Positions 3,257 to 5,856 of a stretch of 5,856 nt of DNA are shown here, piece after piece (the stretch's first letter is position 1; every line of letters begins with the position of its first letter). The position numbers were made by a program, and so were the translations under genes. The notes beneath the pieces are model-generated. The model worked only from the letters and a program-made list of their open reading frames with translations, was not told the origin of the DNA and did no database searches. The stretch is from Parachlamydiaceae bacterium (lineage in GTDB: Bacteria > Chlamydiota > Chlamydiia > Chlamydiales > Parachlamydiaceae): positions 1 to 5,856 of the forward strand of contig JACDGH010000176.1 in the NCBI GenBank assembly GCA_013815395.1. Direction: 5' to 3'.

Positions 3257-5856
3257 ATGATTAAAACAAGCTCTAGCTTAATCTTAAATAAATACATCAA
3301 AGCTATTGATAAAACTCTGGATTGTATTTTTAAACAAAATTCTTTGGACGACCCAACATTTCAGTCTTTATTATCCGATGCAATCGTTAAATGCTTTCAT
3401 CTTTATGGATCAAGTCTTCCCAAAGAAACAAAGGCTTTATTAATTTTAGACAAGGCGCTATCAGCCATCATTCTAACAAATGACACCCCATCATTTAGCC
3501 TGATTGCATTCATAAAAACTTATAAGTTGAGTAAAAAAGCTATCAGGCAATTACTTAGGTTTTTGCTTTACGGTATTTATTTTAAAGATATTCAATTTAA
3601 TCAATTGCAGGGATCCCACGAAATTGAAGGGTTACTTATACAAATTTTGTCAGAAAATATTTCAAGAAGTAAACTCAAAGTCATTTTAGATTCTTTATCG
3701 CTAAATCAGCAAATTTTCCTGCTGGCATTCTCTTTTAAGCACTATCGAGAAGGCTCCTATAAAATTATACAAACATTGAAAATAATTTCTTCAAATAAGC
3801 GTCAACATTCGTCGTCCATAAGTCCAAGCCATAAAACATTGCTAGACCTGATTACCGGTCTCAAACAAAAGAACTTCGATATGCAAATGTTTTTGGATGC
3901 TTTGCAGGCAGAAACAGACATGCATGCGCTTCATTTAGACAGGCTATTAGACAAGCTTAATAAGCACACTCAAAAGAATACTAGGACATGTTTTCACTTT
4001 TTTAATAAATTGATCCCATTGATTGTCGATTTTCCAGTGAGGGTCTATGAAAGCCTGAAAAGTGGAATAGATGCAGAATCAACAAATCATCAAGCAAACA
4101 CCCAGGCCAAAAAAACGGCACTAGAACAGAAAGAATTTCTTCAAAAGCGGTTTCAGCATTACTTCGATAACAACTACACCTTAGGGGATTTTGAAAAACT
4201 CTTAGGAGTTATTGGACACTATGGACAAATGCCGTATTTACAAGTGGCAGGCAAGGAATTTCTGACATATGGACTTCAAGATAAAATCAAATTATTACAT
4301 AGTGTATTTAAAAATTCCTATACTTTAGCACGTCTTAAACCAAAAGAAGTGTTAGCACTCATTTCATTTACTTTAACATTTATACGTCATCTTGAAGCCA
4401 TTACCCGTCGTCCTGAATATTTGAAAGAGGGTTTAAACCAATTCACCTGTGCCCTAGCAACTTCTGGGAAATTGGTGGCACAGCTGGCTGCACTAGAAAG
4501 CATTTTGGAAGGATTTCAGTCATTAATTTCATTCCTCAATCATTCACTCCATGAAAAAATTTCTTTGAGAGAAAATCCTATCTTTGTGTACGACCAATCT
4601 GAGGCTTTAATTTTTGAGAAAAATAAAAAATATATTCACCAACTTAATAAATATTATAAAAGCTCAATAATTCACCTTTCAAGCGTGCATGTGATGACCC
4701 TTGCCAAGAAAATTGGTATAGAAGGATTGATAGGTACCTCTGAAAGAGAACTCATGGGCTATGGGGGTTCTCGAAACTGCATATTTCTATTAACGCCACT
4801 CCTAAAATACTTATTTACCATTGGTCAATGCAGCCTTACCGAAATTCAAAAACTCGATAGCCGATGGCTAATCCATTTGTTTCAACAAATCGTTCTTTCA
4901 AAAGATGCCATAACCAATAATACCATTCTCATGGTGGATGATGACATGGAAATACCTGGAGCGAACATTTACTCCCACTCACTTTTTGCTCGTGAATGTC
5001 AGGATAAATATAGTTATTCGCATGGATTCTGTGTAGGTCGCTCCACAAAATTTCTTAACAAGTTCCGCGAACTCCAGGAAATCCTTAAAAATCCCTCCGA
5101 AACTTTTGATTTTGCACAATGGCTTGAAATTCCCTTTTCAATAAAAATGGCAGAATATATTGGAAAGCCAAAGATTTGCTTAAATCTGCCACTTGGACAA
5201 GAAGAAGCTCATCTGCAAATAGAATGCTTGCTCAACCCGATTCTACAAATCAGTCATCATCTGGGAGGGGCACGCTACCCTTTAGGTCAGATCCCTTCCC
5301 AATTTTTATTTGGACTAGAAAAGCATTTTAATAAAAACATTCCTTATGTTTTAGGCATCAGCCTCTCCATGGATTTAATCGACCCTTCTAATATTTCAAA
5401 TAAATGCATCCTGCCATGGAATGATCCAGCAGTATCACAATCTTTTACCTGTTTGAAGGATGTCTTTCTCTTTATTTCTACTGAAAAGTGCGCCAAGGAA
5501 ATGCAGTGCCGGTTTTGGAAAAATGTGAGCGCTATTTTTTCACCCATCGAAGGACAAGCGCTACCATTACGCCAATTTATCGATCAACTCAAACAGCTCG
5601 ATGTCAACGCTATTATAAAAAAATTTAGAAAGACTCACACTTTTGATGGCAGTGAAAATCGCTCTTTATCGAAGTTGGGCCATCTTTATGAGTTTTACCA
5701 ACGTGATGCGCAATTATTTTGGGAGTTTGGCTCCGAATTGACGAAGCAGCAGTTTTTTGATCAAAAAACAATCGTCAATATGAAAATGACGATTGATGAT
5801 ATTAAGGTAAAATTAGAAAAAAAATATCACATTTTATTTATTGACTATCCTACCAC
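3257..5856 (+). CDS. Large protein with helical N-terminal half and GT-A (family 2-like) glycosyltransferase domain, 3' end outside the window
   Basis: The frame is open for 866 codons and leaves the window unfinished. Residues 1 to about 435 are mostly alpha-helical with a polar Gln/Lys-rich linker near 272-295; I recognise no domain there. From about 440 the order of motifs fits a GT-A nucleotide-sugar transferase: a strand ending in Asp (PIFVYDQS, D446), GYGGSRN before a helix (501-507), a strand with the metal-binding triad VDDDMEIP (560-567, D561-D563), HGFCVGRSTKF (589-599), and GQEEAHL (647-653), which matches the place of the family's catalytic ED motif (E649/E650). A conserved-looking HHLGGARYPLG follows (667-677). 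It would transfer a sugar from a nucleotide donor; acceptor unknown. No signal peptide or membrane helix is seen. ATG 3257 has no ribosome binding site of its own. Given its size and probable host-associated origin, a secreted effector is possible but unproven. Confidence 0.78.
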   Translation, partial: MIKTSSSLILNKYIKAIDKTLDCIFKQNSLDDPTFQSLLSDAIVKCFHLYGSSLPKETKALLILDKALSAIILTNDTPSFSLIAFIKTYKLSKKAIRQLLRFLLYGIYFKDIQFNQLQGSHEIEGLLIQILSENISRSKLKVILDSLSLNQQIFLLAFSFKHYREGSYKIIQTLKIISSNKRQHSSSISPSHKTLLDLITGLKQKNFDMQMFLDALQAETDMHALHLDRLLDKLNKHTQKNTRTCFHFFNKLIPLIVDFPVRVYESLKSGIDAESTNHQANTQAKKTALEQKEFLQKRFQHYFDNNYTLGDFEKLLGVIGHYGQMPYLQVAGKEFLTYGLQDKIKLLHSVFKNSYTLARLKPKEVLALISFTLTFIRHLEAITRRPEYLKEGLNQFTCALATSGKLVAQLAALESILEGFQSLISFLNHSLHEKISLRENPIFVYDQSEALIFEKNKKYIHQLNKYYKSSIIHLSSVHVMTLAKKIGIEGLIGTSERELMGYGGSRNCIFLLTPLLKYLFTIGQCSLTEIQKLDSRWLIHLFQQIVLSKDAITNNTILMVDDDMEIPGANIYSHSLFARECQDKYSYSHGFCVGRSTKFLNKFRELQEILKNPSETFDFAQWLEIPFSIKMAEYIGKPKICLNLPLGQEEAHLQIECLLNPILQISHHLGGARYPLGQIPSQFLFGLEKHFNKNIPYVLGISLSMDLIDPSNISNKCILPWNDPAVSQSFTCLKDVFLFISTEKCAKEMQCRFWKNVSAIFSPIEGQALPLRQFIDQLKQLDVNAIIKKFRKTHTFDGSENRSLSKLGHLYEFYQRDAQLFWEFGSELTKQQFFDQKTIVNMKMTIDDIKVKLEKKYHILFIDYPT

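Noticed and set aside
5344..5547. Minus-strand 67-codon frame
   Set aside because: It lies inside the glycosyltransferase frame, which is continuous and carries family motifs.
1..5856. CRISPR array, tRNA, rRNA or insertion sequence
   Set aside because: No regularly spaced long repeats, cloverleaf, rRNA-like segment, terminal inverted repeats or transposase motifs were visible.

Overview
The window is AT-rich, with dense short genes on the + strand only and no RNA gene, transposase or CRISPR array that I can see. Base composition, Lys/Asn/Ser/Ile-rich proteins and the look of the four-helix membrane protein at 1463-2434 suggest an intracellular or amoeba-associated bacterium. My best guess is an environmental chlamydia (Parachlamydiaceae-like), with a Legionella-like organism as the alternative. 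This is an inference from general resemblance; no taxonomic marker gene is present.

Layout. 1-183 is probably the 3' end of an unrecognised gene, closed by a hairpin and T-run that overlap its stop codon. 184-680 is a long AT-rich intergenic region with a few palindromes, a more GC-rich patch and one weak promoter candidate. 681-1311 holds two small genes that overlap by 8 bases and look translationally coupled, followed by a strong terminator-like hairpin (1319-1361). 1463-2434 encodes a 323-residue protein with about four membrane helices. 2493-3059 encodes a soluble, Ser/Lys/Asn-rich 188-residue protein of unknown role. From 3179 to the window edge there is a 25-codon leader frame, one TAA, and then, in the same frame, a large open frame of at least 866 codons. 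Its second half carries motifs of a GT-A (family 2-like) glycosyltransferase.

Two successive gene starts (2493 and 3179) have their Shine-Dalgarno sequence inside the 3' arm of an inverted repeat. No convincing terminator separates 1463-3059 from the glycosyltransferase gene, so the membrane protein, the small soluble protein and the glycosyltransferase may share a transcript with control at translation. The most notable point is the glycosyltransferase start: the best ribosome binding site serves the leader frame, not the long frame, and a single in-frame stop sits directly against the long frame's ATG. This could be leader-coupled reinitiation, stop readthrough, or a recent nonsense mutation removing the N-terminus.
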